64,000 nt of DNA from NCBI GenBank assembly GCA_030765055.1, contig CM060958.1, positions 1,642,063-1,706,062 of the forward strand, given 5' to 3'. The notes below the pieces were generated by a model. It was given only the letters and a program-made list of their open reading frames with translations, was not told the origin of the DNA and made no database searches. Both the position numbers and the translations under genes were made by a program. This DNA is from Mantis religiosa (taxonomy: Eukaryota > Arthropoda > Insecta > Mantodea > Mantidae). Positions 23,361 to 33,972 of the stretch are shown piece after piece (within the stretch, counting starts at the first letter, position 1; each line of letters begins with the position of its first letter).

Positions 23361-23668
23361 TTAGTTTTGTAACTGTTATTAGTTTGTTACTGGCCGACTA
23401 ACGTTGCCGATGATAATGTACTCGTAGAGCGTCCCGCAGCTACCGGGGAAGTGAACAACGGCGCACGTTACGCCCGAGTGTATTTTTAGACACAATGTTC
23501 GGGGTCCCGCGCACACCGCTCTAATCAATATCTTGCCGTGCAACAGGTAGTAATGCTGCGGCCTGCCCACAGGGGCGCCACCATCGACCAGCTCAACTCC
23601 CTTATAACGCTATTACTTGTAACAGTATTCTGTATTTATCTTATACAGACAAAAACCTGATGTTACCC
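23361..23668. other. GC-richer unique stretch
   Basis: No frame with a domain and no repeat recognised. It is noticeably richer in GC than its surroundings. Confidence 0.3.
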
Positions 23669-24150
23669 TCACATGACTTTCTCTATACTTACTGCTCTAT
23701 CTATTTCAAGATAAACATTATCTTATTGTAATTACAAGGGAATACAGTAGACTTTAAGTGATAGTCAAATGTTGCGTCATGTCTTTGTATGTACAAATTA
23801 ATAACGGTTTGAGAAAAGTATAAGTATTGGTCAATTTAAACAAATAATAAGGAAATACAAACTCCTAAGGTCTAAGGAATAGACAAAATCTTGATGCATA
23901 GCAATGTAGTTCTTTTTTAAATATATAATTCATATCAAATATATTTTTCTGTGTGATTAACCATTTCCAAGATATTCCTTGTTATTAATTAAATTTTCCA
24001 GTACTTACACGTTTCTCAAGTCGTTATACATTTGTACATACAAAGGCAGACAAAATAGTTGACTATCACATAAAGTGTACTGTATTCCTACAATAAGATA
24101 ATGTTTATCTTGAAGTAGATAGAGCAATAAGAGTAGAGAAAGTCATGTGA
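23669..24150. repeat. family A foldback element with ~155-bp inverted arms
   Basis: The left arm starts tcacatgactttctct and runs through tcaagataaacattatctta, gatagtcaaatgt and ctttgtatgtacaaat. The right arm is its reverse complement ending agagaaagtcatgtga. The ~170-bp centre is AT-rich and non-coding. Long arms and no ORF suggest a foldback/MITE-type non-autonomous DNA element. Transposase family is unknown. Confidence 0.85.
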
Positions 24151-25520
24151 ATGTACATAAAGGGCTTTGTTTGCTAACACGTTTGCGATGTTTTCATCTA
24201 CAGCGGTGACATATTTTTCCCGTGTCTGTTGACAGTCCAGTAGAAGTATATTTCATCGAAATGATCCCTGCGGGGAAATATTCATGTTACAGGCGTTTCA
24301 CAAAAATTATATAAACTGCGAGTCTGGCTTCCGGGTTGGAACCCCGGTTGCTGTTTCCACCTTTTGTTTAAACAAACAACTCTTTTTCTCTGAAGTCCAA
24401 GTACTCGATATAACCAAATCGTCAGTTTTGCTGATGTCCGATTTTAATTCTTGTAAATGCGATTATGTTATGATTATAATTTAGGTCGATACATGTTGCA
24501 CTAACTTATCGTGATGATAACTTGGTTACCGCGGCAGGTAAAGTTTACCGTACGTACCTGTCAGCTTGAAGAACAAAACACGAGCGGTTCTAGCCAAGTG
24601 CTCCAGAGCGTGTGTTGTTTTTGGAAACGTCCGGACGCAGTTTAAACAAAGAATTTCATTAATTAACGAAATAAAAACCGCTGCATGCCCACTCCAATCC
24701 AACAAATGTTCTAGACGGGACTCTTTGTTTTTACAGAACGGTTCAATAAAGAGTGTGAGGGAGCGTTGGGCTTACACCTTTTACAATAATTGCACGCTGC
24801 GCAATGAAGTTATATGTCTCATAATTTCTTTTGGAACAAATTCGTAATTCCTTTGTTACCAGTTGTTCATATCATTTCGTGCACCGATCGGTGAATTTTG
24901 CAAAGTTCAAAGTATTTACTGAGTTTTTCATGTCGTTTTGATTTCTCTACGTGTTTACAATAAGTTGAGAGAACACTGCATTTTACCGGACACATCCCTG
25001 AATGCAACAAAGTTACTTTTTAAGAAAATGTTTGTGTATATACTTGTTCATCTCACTGCGACGATATATCGACATATATAGCCCTTTGTATTTTAGCATT
25101 TTTACTTTTTATAATATCAAATTATGAAAATATTTAAGACAAAATAAATACAATTATAGAATTTCAAAGGTCACTATGTGGATTTTAATCAGTCAAAATT
25201 TTTGCGAAAATGTCAAATGTGTATGTTCGGGAGTCCACGCCGAGTAATAAATATTGTCGATATTAAAAAATCAAAGGCTCCAAATGAAGGTATGCAGTAT
25301 AGATACAATAAAAAGCAATGCTTAAGAAATAGTGGCTCCATTAGACATAAGGTCAAAATAAAAGCAGTCTGACTTATCGATCGTCAGCTGTCGTGCAGCT
25401 AGAGTGCAATTCTCAACAAGAAACTTCTGTACAACATAGCCCAAGCAGTAAGCATTCCTTCTAAACTCATTCGGCATCAGATGTATCAATTTAACACAAA
25501 AACAAAAGGTCAGTTAAGTA
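24151..25520. other. intergenic, nothing recognised
   Basis: Frames at 24,284, 24,566 (93 codons) and 25,178 lack domains. No repeat recognised. Confidence 0.35.
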
Positions 25521-25690
25521 CCAAACTTCACAAAGAGGTAGATGTTACTAAAAACACAATTTATGTGAAATGCTTCACTCTCAGATGAACCATTTTCATT
25601 TGATGTGCATTTGTTCTGTAGTACAGTTTTCTCTATCTCTTACAGATTAGCAGTAATACAAAAGTCATTCAAAATAAAGAGGACTTGTGA
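25521..25690 (+). repeat. family A fragment (interior)
   Basis: Matches the interior block also amplified in the 110-bp array: tctctatctcttacag, then cagtaatacaaaagtcattc and aaataaagaggacttgtgaa. The 25,691-26,007 flank shows nothing recognisable. Confidence 0.65.
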
Positions 25691-26062
25691 AGCGATTACC
25701 ATGGAATTCATGTTAAAGCCCATTTTGTGAAAATGAAGAATAACAAGAATGTTTGCTGAGAAATCCATGTGTTGGGAGTAGCAAAGCAATAAATTGGTGT
25801 AGCGTGTTGTATCTCGTTAACGTGTTGTGTCGTGTAGTGAACCGATAACTGGCCAATTAGTGGCTACACTGCACAAATATCCTATCTCCTCTAGCCGGAC
25901 CGCACCCACCAACAATAACATTCACGAATTTTATGTAAGGAGCGGTACTATGTTTTAAATTGTATTTCAATACTGCATTCTCAAAAATGTCTACCTGCTA
26001 CAAATATGGTCTACTTCAAGATAAACATTATCTTAATGTAGGTACATGCAAGGGAATACAGT

Positions 26063-28454
26063 CCGCAACCCAGTCGGTAGAGCCCCTCTCTGCCGTATAG
26101 GGTTCCTGGTTCGATTCCCGGCGGTGGGGTGAGGCTTTTCCTCCGACCAAGATAATTCCTCATTTTCCCCAGGCTCTGGAAGCATGAATGAGAGAGCGAA
26201 TGTGTACGTGATCTAATAATTAAAACCCAACAAATACGAGTTAACACCTTCGATATGTTCCAAAGGAGAACGGCCGCCGATATGACCATCGCAATTAAAG
26301 GCGAGGTATAAATGTGTACGTGATCTAATGATTAAAACCCAACGAATACGAGTTAACACCTTCGATATGTTCCAAAGGAGAACGACCACCGATATGACCA
26401 TCGCAGTTAAAGGCGAGGTATAAATGTGTACGTGATCTAATGATTAAAACCCAACGAATACGAGTTAACACCTTCGATATGTTCCAAAGGAGTACGGCCG
26501 CCGATATGACCATTGCAGTTAAAGGCGGGGTATAAATGTTTACGTGATCTAATGATTAAAACCTAACGAATACGAGTTAACACCTTCGATATGTTCCAAA
26601 GGAGAACGACCGCCGATATGACCATCGCAGTTAAAGGCGAGGTATAAATGTGTACGTGATCTAATGATTAAAACCTAACGAATACGAGTTAACACCTTCG
26701 ATATGTTCCAAAGGAGAACGACCGCCGATAAGACCATTGCAGTTAAAGGCGAAGTATAAATGTGTATGTGATCTAATGATTAAAACCCAACGAATACGAG
26801 TTAACACCTTCGATATGTTCCAAAGGAGAACGGCCGCCGATATGACCATTGCAGTTAAAGGCGGGGTATAAATGTCTACGTGATCTAATGATTAAAACCC
26901 AACGAATACGAGTTAACACCTTCGATATGTTCCAAAGGAGAACGGCCGCCGATATGACCATTACAGTTAAAGGCGGGGTATAAATGTGTGAGTGATCTAA
27001 TGATTAAAACCCAACGAATACGAGTTAACACCTTCGATATGTTCCAAAGGAGAACGACCGCCGATAAGACCATTGCAGTTAAAGGCGAGGTATAAATGTG
27101 TGCGTGATCTAATGATTAAAACCCAACGAATACGAGGTAACACCTTCGATATGTTCGAAAGGAGAACGGACGCCGATGTGACCATTGCAGTTAAAGGCGG
27201 GGTATAAATGTGTACGTGATCTAATGATTAAAACCTAACGAATACGAGTTAACACCATGGATATGTTCCAAAGGAGAACGGCCGCCGATATGACCATTGT
27301 AGTTAAAGGCGGGGTATAAATGTGTACGTGATCTAATGATTAAAACCCAACGAATACGAGTTAACACCTTCGATATGTTCCAAAGGAGAACGGCCGCCGA
27401 TATGACCATTGCAGTTAAAGGCGGGGTATAAATGTGTGAGTGATCTAATGATTAAAACCCAACGAATACGAGTTAACACCTTCGATATGTTCCAAAGGAG
27501 AACGGCCGCCGATATGACCATTGCAGTTAAAGGCGGGGTATAAATGTGTACGTGATCTAATAATTAAAACACAACGAATACGAGTTAACACCTTCGATAT
27601 GTTCCAAAGGAGAACGGTCGCCGATATGACCATTGCAGTTAAAGGCGGGGTATAAATGTGTACGTGATCTAATGATTAAAACACAACGAATACGAGTTAA
27701 CACCTTCGATATGTTCCAAAGCAGAACGGCCGCCGATATGACCATTGCAGTTAAAGGCGGGGTATAAATGTGTACGTGATCTAATGATTAAAACACAACG
27801 AATACGAGTTAACACCTTCGATATGTTCCAAAGCAGAACGGCCGCCGATATGACCATTGCAGTTAAAGGCGGGGTATAAATGTGTACGTGATCTAATGAT
27901 TAAAACACAACGAATACGAGTTAACACCTTCGATATGTTCCAAAGCAGAACGGCCGCCGATATGACCATTGCAGTTAAAGGCGGGGTATAAATGTGTACG
28001 TGATCTAATGATTAAAACACAACGAATACGAGTTAACACCTTCGATATGTTCCAAAGGAGAACGGTCGCCGATATGACCATTGCAGTTAAAGGCGAGGTA
28101 TAAATGTGTACGTGATCTAATAATTAAAACACAACGAATACGAGTTAACACCTTCGATATGTTCCAAAGGAGAACGACCGCCGATATGACCATTGCAGTT
28201 AAAGGCGAGGTATAAATGTGTACGTGATCTAATAATTAAAACACAACGAATACGAGTTAACACCTTCGATATGTTCCAAAGGAGAACGGTCGCCGATATG
28301 ACCATTGCAGTTAAAGGCGAGGTACAAATGTGTACGTGATCTAATAATTAAAACACAACGAATACGAGTTAACACCTTCGATATGTTCCAAAGCAGAACG
28401 GCCGCCGATATGACCATTGCAGTTAAAGGCGGGGTATAAATGGAACAAACAAAT
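26063..28454 (+). repeat. SINE family 3 with a ~20-fold internal tandem expansion
   Basis: The tRNA-like head has cagtcggtagagcccc and the B box ggttcgattcc, then a body (gtgaggcttttcctccgacc ... aggctctggaagcatgaatg) and a 112-bp unit repeated about 20 times. It is flanked by gaatacagt (26,054-26,062 and 28,455-28,463), a 9-bp target duplication. The whole 2.4-kb object thus sits where a SINE of a few hundred bp would be expected. Confidence 0.85.
26195..28440. repeat. 112-bp tandem array, ~20 copies
   Basis: The unit includes gtgtacgtgatctaatgatt, acgagttaacaccttcgata and a cgccgatatgaccattgcag block. Copies are strictly 112 bp apart; runs of adjacent copies share private variants (for example aaaacacaacg in the last eight, aaaacccaacg earlier), showing local homogenisation. 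Because 112 is not a multiple of three, the ladder of 62-residue frames it generates is an artefact. Confidence 0.95.
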
Positions 28455-28712
28455 GAATACAGTAGACTAAACGATAGTCAAATATCTTATCATGTCTTTG
28501 TATGTACAAATGAATAACTACTTGAGGAAAGTCTAAGTATTGGAAAATTGTATGCAAATAACAAGGAATATTTCGGAAACGAAATGTTCTATAGAACGAG
28601 ATATACAGTTTCATGTAGTAATATTCTCCTAGGTTTTACTACGCATAAAGAGTCAGTCAGAATGAAGAGAACTTCTGAGAATATTCCAAGAAAGTTCAAA
28701 GTATTACTTTAA

Positions 28713-29061
28713 TTTCTCAGGATACCCGATGGATGACTCCGGCTATTTCGTCTGAGGTCCGCATTCGGGAGTTGCGGGTTTGGTTCAGGTGGTGATCTAC
28801 TTGACCTATGGGTTATTTCGGAAGTTTCCCGGGTCACCAGGTGAATCTCCTGTGGATCTCCGAGACGCTTGGACCGTTTCCGAATGGCAGTCGGGCGAGG
28901 TGCCAGTTGTTCAACATGTAACTCGTAGTGACCTCGCCCACTGCACTGCCGTGACCCCTTGAGTCGGCCGCCCGTCTCTTCTCGCCTCATCCTTCTACTT
29001 GGGGCATAGGTACAATAGATCAAGATTGGTCGCAGTGCCGAGTCCCCTCTGTACCGCTTCG
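28713..29061 (-). repeat. family B-like repeat, minus orientation
   Basis: ctcgcctcatccttctactt and gcataggtacaatagatcaa are the reverse of family B blocks. The GC-rich stretch upstream (28,730-28,960) resembles no other copy clearly. The 136-codon minus frame here has no domain. Confidence 0.55.
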
Positions 29062-29074
29062 AATCCAATTTCTG

Positions 29075-29314
29075 CCTGCCTCGGTAGCGTGGATGGTAGT
29101 GTATCTGCCTCACGTTCAAGAGGTCCCAAGTTCCAATCTCAGTCAGGGTGTGTTACCTGGATAAGATTTTTTTCCGGAGCTTTCCTTTATCCTGAAAGAC
29201 AAATGTTGGCTAACTCTAAGCTCTATGCACCCTGGACTCATTTGAGCATAATTTTACCCGTTCATTCACCGTCCGATATGTCTTGACTTTGGAGGTCGTA
29301 AATTTGATTTAAAA
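29075..29314 (+). repeat. SINE family 1, full-length copy with TSD
   Basis: A 240-bp copy: head cctcggtagcgtggatggt, ctgcctcacgttcaagaggt, a B box with two changes (aagttccaatc), body ggataagatttttttccgga, cctttatcctgaaagac, ctaactctaagctctatg and the terminal cattcaccgtccgatatg. Flanks aatccaatttctg (29,062-29,074) and aatccaattcctg (29,315-29,327) are a 13-bp target duplication with one mismatch. Confidence 0.9.
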
Positions 29315-29327
29315 AATCCAATTCCTG

Positions 29328-30514
29328 AATAAAATCTCAAATATTTGTATTTTAAATAAAATCTTTAGTTATTTTTAAGAAAACAAAACTTCTTAAAAGT
29401 AGTCTGATTCGAATAATTTTCCTCAAAAACTTGTGTTGCATCTTGGGTTTGTTATTTAGCTGTGATTTTCACAAACACACAGACAATGACAAAATATTTA
29501 CATTTACTTTGGTGTCGAATTTTTATAAGCAATGCTCTTACAGCAGCACAAAATGTAAAAACTGACATTTAAATTTATGAACACGTTTATAGATTGTTAT
29601 ATAGCATTTTGCGTCATTGGTGTACTTAGTAAAACAAATGAGGGTTTTAGAAACAAACGCTGTTCCGAGAATCCATTAGCTACACACGTTTTCACCATAA
29701 CCTAAAAATGACGTTATCATCATTTCGCTTTATGCCTGAGCGACTTAGCTTCTGCATTCAAAAGCGAACGATTTCAGATATATTGACTTTGATGTTTGAT
29801 TTTGACGACTGCCAAAGCACACACTTTTCAATTCATTATCAGTATTATTAAACTAGAGGACAGAATTTGTGTTTCTGCTTTGAGAAGTAATGCTGTTAAA
29901 GCTTAAACGACAATTTAATTCACTTGATATAGAGAGAAGTGTGTATGAAGTAATTTCTGACTTGCCTAACCTTTGTTCCAAGAATATTTTGTATCTGCAA
30001 TACTCAGAAAGCCAATCTGGTCGTCCTTTGATGGTAGTCAGTCGGTTCATTAGCAAGGCCACCTGTGAATAGATGTGTATTCAGAGTAGGAAATGAAAGT
30101 TTGTTGCTAGCTCCTTTGGACTCAGTCCCAAGTTAACGTACTCTACCTGTCTGGACATTTAATTTCCTTTGGTGATACAATCTCCTGCTCCTGCTACTAC
30201 TGAGGCAGCCAAATTGTTTACTTTTTCTGCTCCGCTTCAGTGAGTTTCCACTAGATTGCGAAACTCTGCACTCAAATACGGAAAGTCCGTTCAAGACCAA
30301 ACTTGCCATTTAAATACAGCAATCTTCAAGCATGTAAAACCAGCTTTTTCAACAACCAGCCCCCCCCCCCAAAGTACCCTTTATATGCAACATTTTCAAA
30401 AAGGTTTCTCAAATATGCCTAGGAGGGTTTAAATTAAAATACCATACGTTTAAAATATTTTCACAACATATACTGAATTTTCTGAGAATTTCCTGTTAAT
30501 TATGAATCACTTCT
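29328..30514. other. intergenic, nothing recognised
   Basis: A short C10 run at 30,361 is the only feature. Frames here (60-70 codons) lack domains. Confidence 0.4.
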
Positions 30515-30765
30515 GTACTGTAAGAGATAGACAAAATATTACTAAACAAAAATGTAGATCCGAAAAAACAATTTATGTCAAATACATCTTTTGTGTAGTG
30601 AACCAATTCCGAGAAATCCCTTGTTCATTGTTTGAATTTTCCAATAATACTTTTCTCAAGTCGTTATTCATTTGTACATACAAAGACATGACAAAACATT
30701 CAACTATCACTTAAGTGTACTGCAGTCCTACAATAAGATAATCTTTATTTTGAAGTAAATGTAAA
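30515..30765 (-). repeat. family A copy, minus orientation
   Basis: Reverse of the family order: ctgtaagagatagacaaaat (interior block), then aattttccaataatac, ctcaagtcgttattcatttg, tacatacaaagacatgacaa and acaataagataatctttatt. The presence of the interior block beside the arm supports the family A structure inferred elsewhere. Confidence 0.8.
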
Positions 30766-30859
30766 AAAAAGTCAGTAACGAAGCGTTCAACGAAGCGCTT
30801 GAAGCGCCTTTGCCCAAGAATTTCAAGAGAAAAGAAGAAAAATAATAAAAGCCATGCCA

Positions 30860-31001
30860 AACAATATTTTATTTGAAAGGGTAGAGCCAGACAGAAAAAT
30901 TCAATGCCATAGCCAGGATTTGAACTACGGATCTTCTTGAGCTACTACGGCCAACGTGCCAACATGACATTAAATTCTCCAAATGACTCGTGTTTTTCCT
31001 G
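30860..31001 (-). repeat. SINE family 4-like tRNA head, minus orientation
   Basis: On the minus strand: ggcacgttggccgtagtagc, a B box agttcaaatcc and ctggctatggcattgaattt. The homologous plus-strand copy at 51,641-51,800 shares both this part and the sequence upstream of the head, indicating a longer repeat unit than the tRNA part alone. Confidence 0.7.
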
Positions 31002-31636
31002 GTAAACCACTAGGAGTTCTCATAAACACATGAGACAGCTACCTTAATGGTGACTTACTATGCTGTAAGTACTTTAAGGTCCGGGCTTTATAGTAAACCA
31101 CTAGGAGTTCTCATAAACACATGAGACAGCTACCTTAATGACGACTTACTATGCTGTAAGTACTTTAAGGTCCGGGCTTTATAGTAAACCACTAGGAGTT
31201 GTCATAAACACATGAGACAACTACCTTAATGACGACTTACTATGGTGTAAGTACTTTAAGGTCCGGGCTTTATAGTAAACCACTAGGAGTTCTCATAAAC
31301 ACATGAGACCTTAATGGTGACTTACTATGCTGTAAGTACTTTAAGGCCCGGGCTTTATAGTAAACCACTAGGACTTCTCATAAACACATGAGACAACTAC
31401 CTTAATGACGTCTTACTATGCTGTAAGTACTTTAAGGCCCGGGCTTTATAGTAAACCACTAGGAGTTCTCATAAACACATGAGGCAACTACCTTAATGAC
31501 GACTTACTATGCTGTAAGTACTTTAAGGCCCGGGCTTTATAGTAAACCTCTAGGAGTTCTCATAAACACATGAGACAACTACCTTAAGGTGCGGGCTTTA
31601 TAGTAAACCACTAGGAGTTCTCATAAACACATGAGA
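31002..31636. repeat. 91-bp tandem array, ~7 copies
   Basis: gtaaaccactaggag starts at 31,002, 31,093, 31,184 and 31,275, giving 91 bp; one unit lost 6 bp and the last full spacing is 61 bp. Units contain ctcataaacacatgagac, taccttaatg.cgacttact and ctttaaggtccgggctttat. On the minus strand the array lies just upstream of the SINE-4-like head, whose neighbour sequence (gtggtttacc) is continuous with the unit. It abuts the broken end of the Ty3/Gypsy element. Confidence 0.95.
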
Positions 31637-31639
31637 CAA

Positions 31640-33100
31640 AGTGTAACAGTATAACAGCCCTCTCTGGTCTTCAACGAGTCCCATTGGGCCCAGTACGACT
31701 TGTAAGTGGCGCTCCTTGGTGCGATGTCCTCCCAGGTTGGTCTCGTCCCTGCCTCCACTTCCCTTAAGAGTGACCGAAAGTCTGCGTCCGCCAGCTGCTC
31801 TCTCCTCAGGCCTGCACTATCCCAGCCGTCCGCAGGCACTGCCGTGACTACTCAGACTGCTGCGGAACGCTCCTTCTCTTCCACTCTTGTGCACTGGCCG
31901 CACTCATCTGGACAGGGTCTGCGGGACATGGCGTCAGCGTTACCGTAGCTCCTCCCTCTACGATGTTCTGAGGTGAAGTCGTACTCCTGCAGCCTCTGGA
32001 CACAACGTGCTGTTTGGCCTTCCAGGTTCCTAAAGCTCAATAGCCAGTTTAGGGCGGAATGGTCAGTCCTCAGGTGGGATGGCTGACATCACAGGTACTT
32101 GTGGAAGTGCTCCAAGGTCTTTACTACCGACAGTAACTCTCGTAGGGTGACGCAGTAGTTCTTGTCTGCCTTGGATAGCGTCTTGCTGTAGTAGGCTACC
32201 ACCCGCTCGTGGCCGTCGTGGAGCTGCGATACGACACCTCCAATGCAATGGTCGCTGGCGTCGATGTCCACAATGAAGGCGCCATCCGGTTGTGGGAAAC
32301 CCAAAATTGGAGCATTGCACAGGGTCTTCTTCAGGTGCTGGAAAGCATCTTCGGCCTCCTCCCTCCAAACATAAGGCCGGTGTTCCTCTGTCAGGCGGGT
32401 GAGGGGTTTGGCGATGTTGCAGAACCCCTTCATGAAGCGTCGGTAATATCTGCACAGCCCCAGGAAACTGCGCAAACTTTTCTTATCCTTTGGGCGAGGC
32501 CAGTCTCTCACAGCCTGTGTCTTCTCCGGGCCTGTGGCCACTCCGGTTGCTGAGACTATGTGGCCCAAGTAGTTCACTTCCTTGCGGAAGAGCTGACACT
32601 TCTTCGCGTTCAGCTTCAGGTTGGTCGCCTGCAGTCGCTGTATCACCTTGCTCAGATTCTCGAGATGGTCTTCAAAAGTCTTACCGACAATGATGATGTC
32701 GTCCAGGTATAGCAGGCAGGCATCGTAAGTGAGTCCTCTCATCACTGACTCCAAAAGGCGTTGGAAGGTAGCTGATACGTTGCAGAGGCCAAAGGGCACA
32801 ACTGTGAATTGCCAGAGGCCTTGGCCTGTCGAGAATGCGGTCTTCTCCTTGTCTCTTGGGTCTAGCGCTACCTGCCAGTAGGCCGACTTCAGGTCCAGGG
32901 TCGAGAACCACTGTGCACCAGCTAGCGTGTCCAGGGTGTCGTCAATCCGGGATAAGGGGAAACAGTCCTTCCAGGTGACAGCGTTCAGCTTCCTGTAGTC
33001 TACGCAGAAGCGTAGCTCGCCGGTCCTCTTCGTCACCAAGACTACAGGGGAACACCAAGGGCTGTCAGACTCTTCAATCACACCCCTGGATCTCATGTTC
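31640..33100 (-). pseudogene. pol: reverse transcriptase, RNase H, pre-integrase start
   Basis: An open 339-residue frame (33,108 to 32,089) has RT motifs in order: RFCVDYRKLN, DLKSAYWQV, a TFQRLLESVM block, the catalytic LLYLDD, KCQLF..EVNYLGH and FLGLCRYYRRF. RNase H follows (FIVDIDASD with its first catalytic Asp, then VAYYSKTLSKA and a TLRELL block). The frame then breaks; NADAMSRRPC (end of RNase H) and the RPTWEDIA...K.YWAQWDSL pre-integrase segment continue in other frames. The element would copy its RNA into DNA; integrase is absent here. Confidence 0.92.
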
Positions 33101-33972
33101 CAACGCATGTCTCATACCGCCCCTTGCTTCGCCAGCAGAACGCGTCTAGGTGGTTGCCGAATAGGCCGGGCGTCTCCGCTGTCGATGCGGTGAAGTACTT
33201 ACTCCGTGCGGCCGTAGTCACTATCACCTTGGCTAAAGACGCGCTGGTATCGTCTCACCAGTTGTCGAACTTTCTCCAGCTGTTCTGCGGTCAGGTGGTC
33301 GGCCGTCCTCTCCAGTAAGCCTTCTAGCCGGGGCCCCAGCTTTTGAGTCGGCACCGGCTCCTGTGTCTTGTCGATTGCTGTTATGCTTACTACAGGCTCG
33401 GACGTTCCCAACTCCGTCCCGGCCTGGACGTCGTGAACAGTGTCCGTTGGATTTAGCAGTCTCACTGGCACCTCCTCTCGGCACGGCAACAATGCCCTGG
33501 CTACACATAGTCCGTGTATAGGCGTCTTCTGGTCCACATCATGTTCAAGTTCTCTGGCTTTCCAGTCGCGCCGTCACCACCACCTCGCTCCTCGCGGGGA
33601 CAACCACGTCTTCATTTAAGATGATCTTGCAGATTCCAAGGCACTCTTCGGGTTGACGGAGTATAACCTCTTCTCCGTTGAGCCGCAGGACCTTTCTGCC
33701 GACGTCGACCGTCGCCTCGTGGCTCCTGAGTTCATCCAGTCCCAAAATCACCTCCTCAGCCACCTTCGCCACGAACACCCACAGACGTACGGCACTCCTT
33801 CCTAAGGTCAACTTTAGCAGGGCCTCCTTCACCATAGGCAAGGTGTCGCCTGATGCCGTCAAAAGCTGGTATGGTCGGCTCGGCTTCCTCGTCGGCAAAC
33901 CCTACGCCACGTCAGGTCTGATGATGATCACGGCCGCCCTGGTGTCCACCAGCACGCGGCACGGTTTTCCTC
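33101..33972 (-). pseudogene. pol: protease and linker region
   Basis: The retropepsin motif appears as LVDTRAAVIII; family members have DTG, so the catalytic-loop glycine is replaced by arginine. A TAG follows at 33,902, after which the same frame continues through a typical protease C-terminal VILGLDEL...R. A frameshift near 33,545 and a stop near 33,199 precede the reverse transcriptase. Protease activity is not expected. Confidence 0.8.

Larger units (their letters stand above)
26008..28712 (+). repeat. family A copy split by a SINE insertion
   Basis: 26,008-26,062 carries the arm block tcaagataaacattatctta up to gggaatacagt. The element resumes at 28,455 with gaatacagtagactaaacga, the gatagtcaaat and gtctttgtatgtacaaatga blocks, and the interior ending agaacttctgagaatattcc. 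The duplicated gaatacagt at both junctions marks the insertion site. Confidence 0.8.

Noticed and set aside
24331..24347. T-arm-like hairpin ccggg ttggaac cccgg
   Set aside because: No other tRNA arms are found around it.
26011..28417. Ladder of 62-residue minus-strand frames, or a CRISPR-like array
   Set aside because: Frames recur only because the 112-bp unit recurs. There are no unique spacers, so it is not CRISPR; the genome is eukaryotic.
28709..29119. 136-residue minus-strand frame
   Set aside because: Lies across GC-rich family B and SINE-1 sequence, with no domain.
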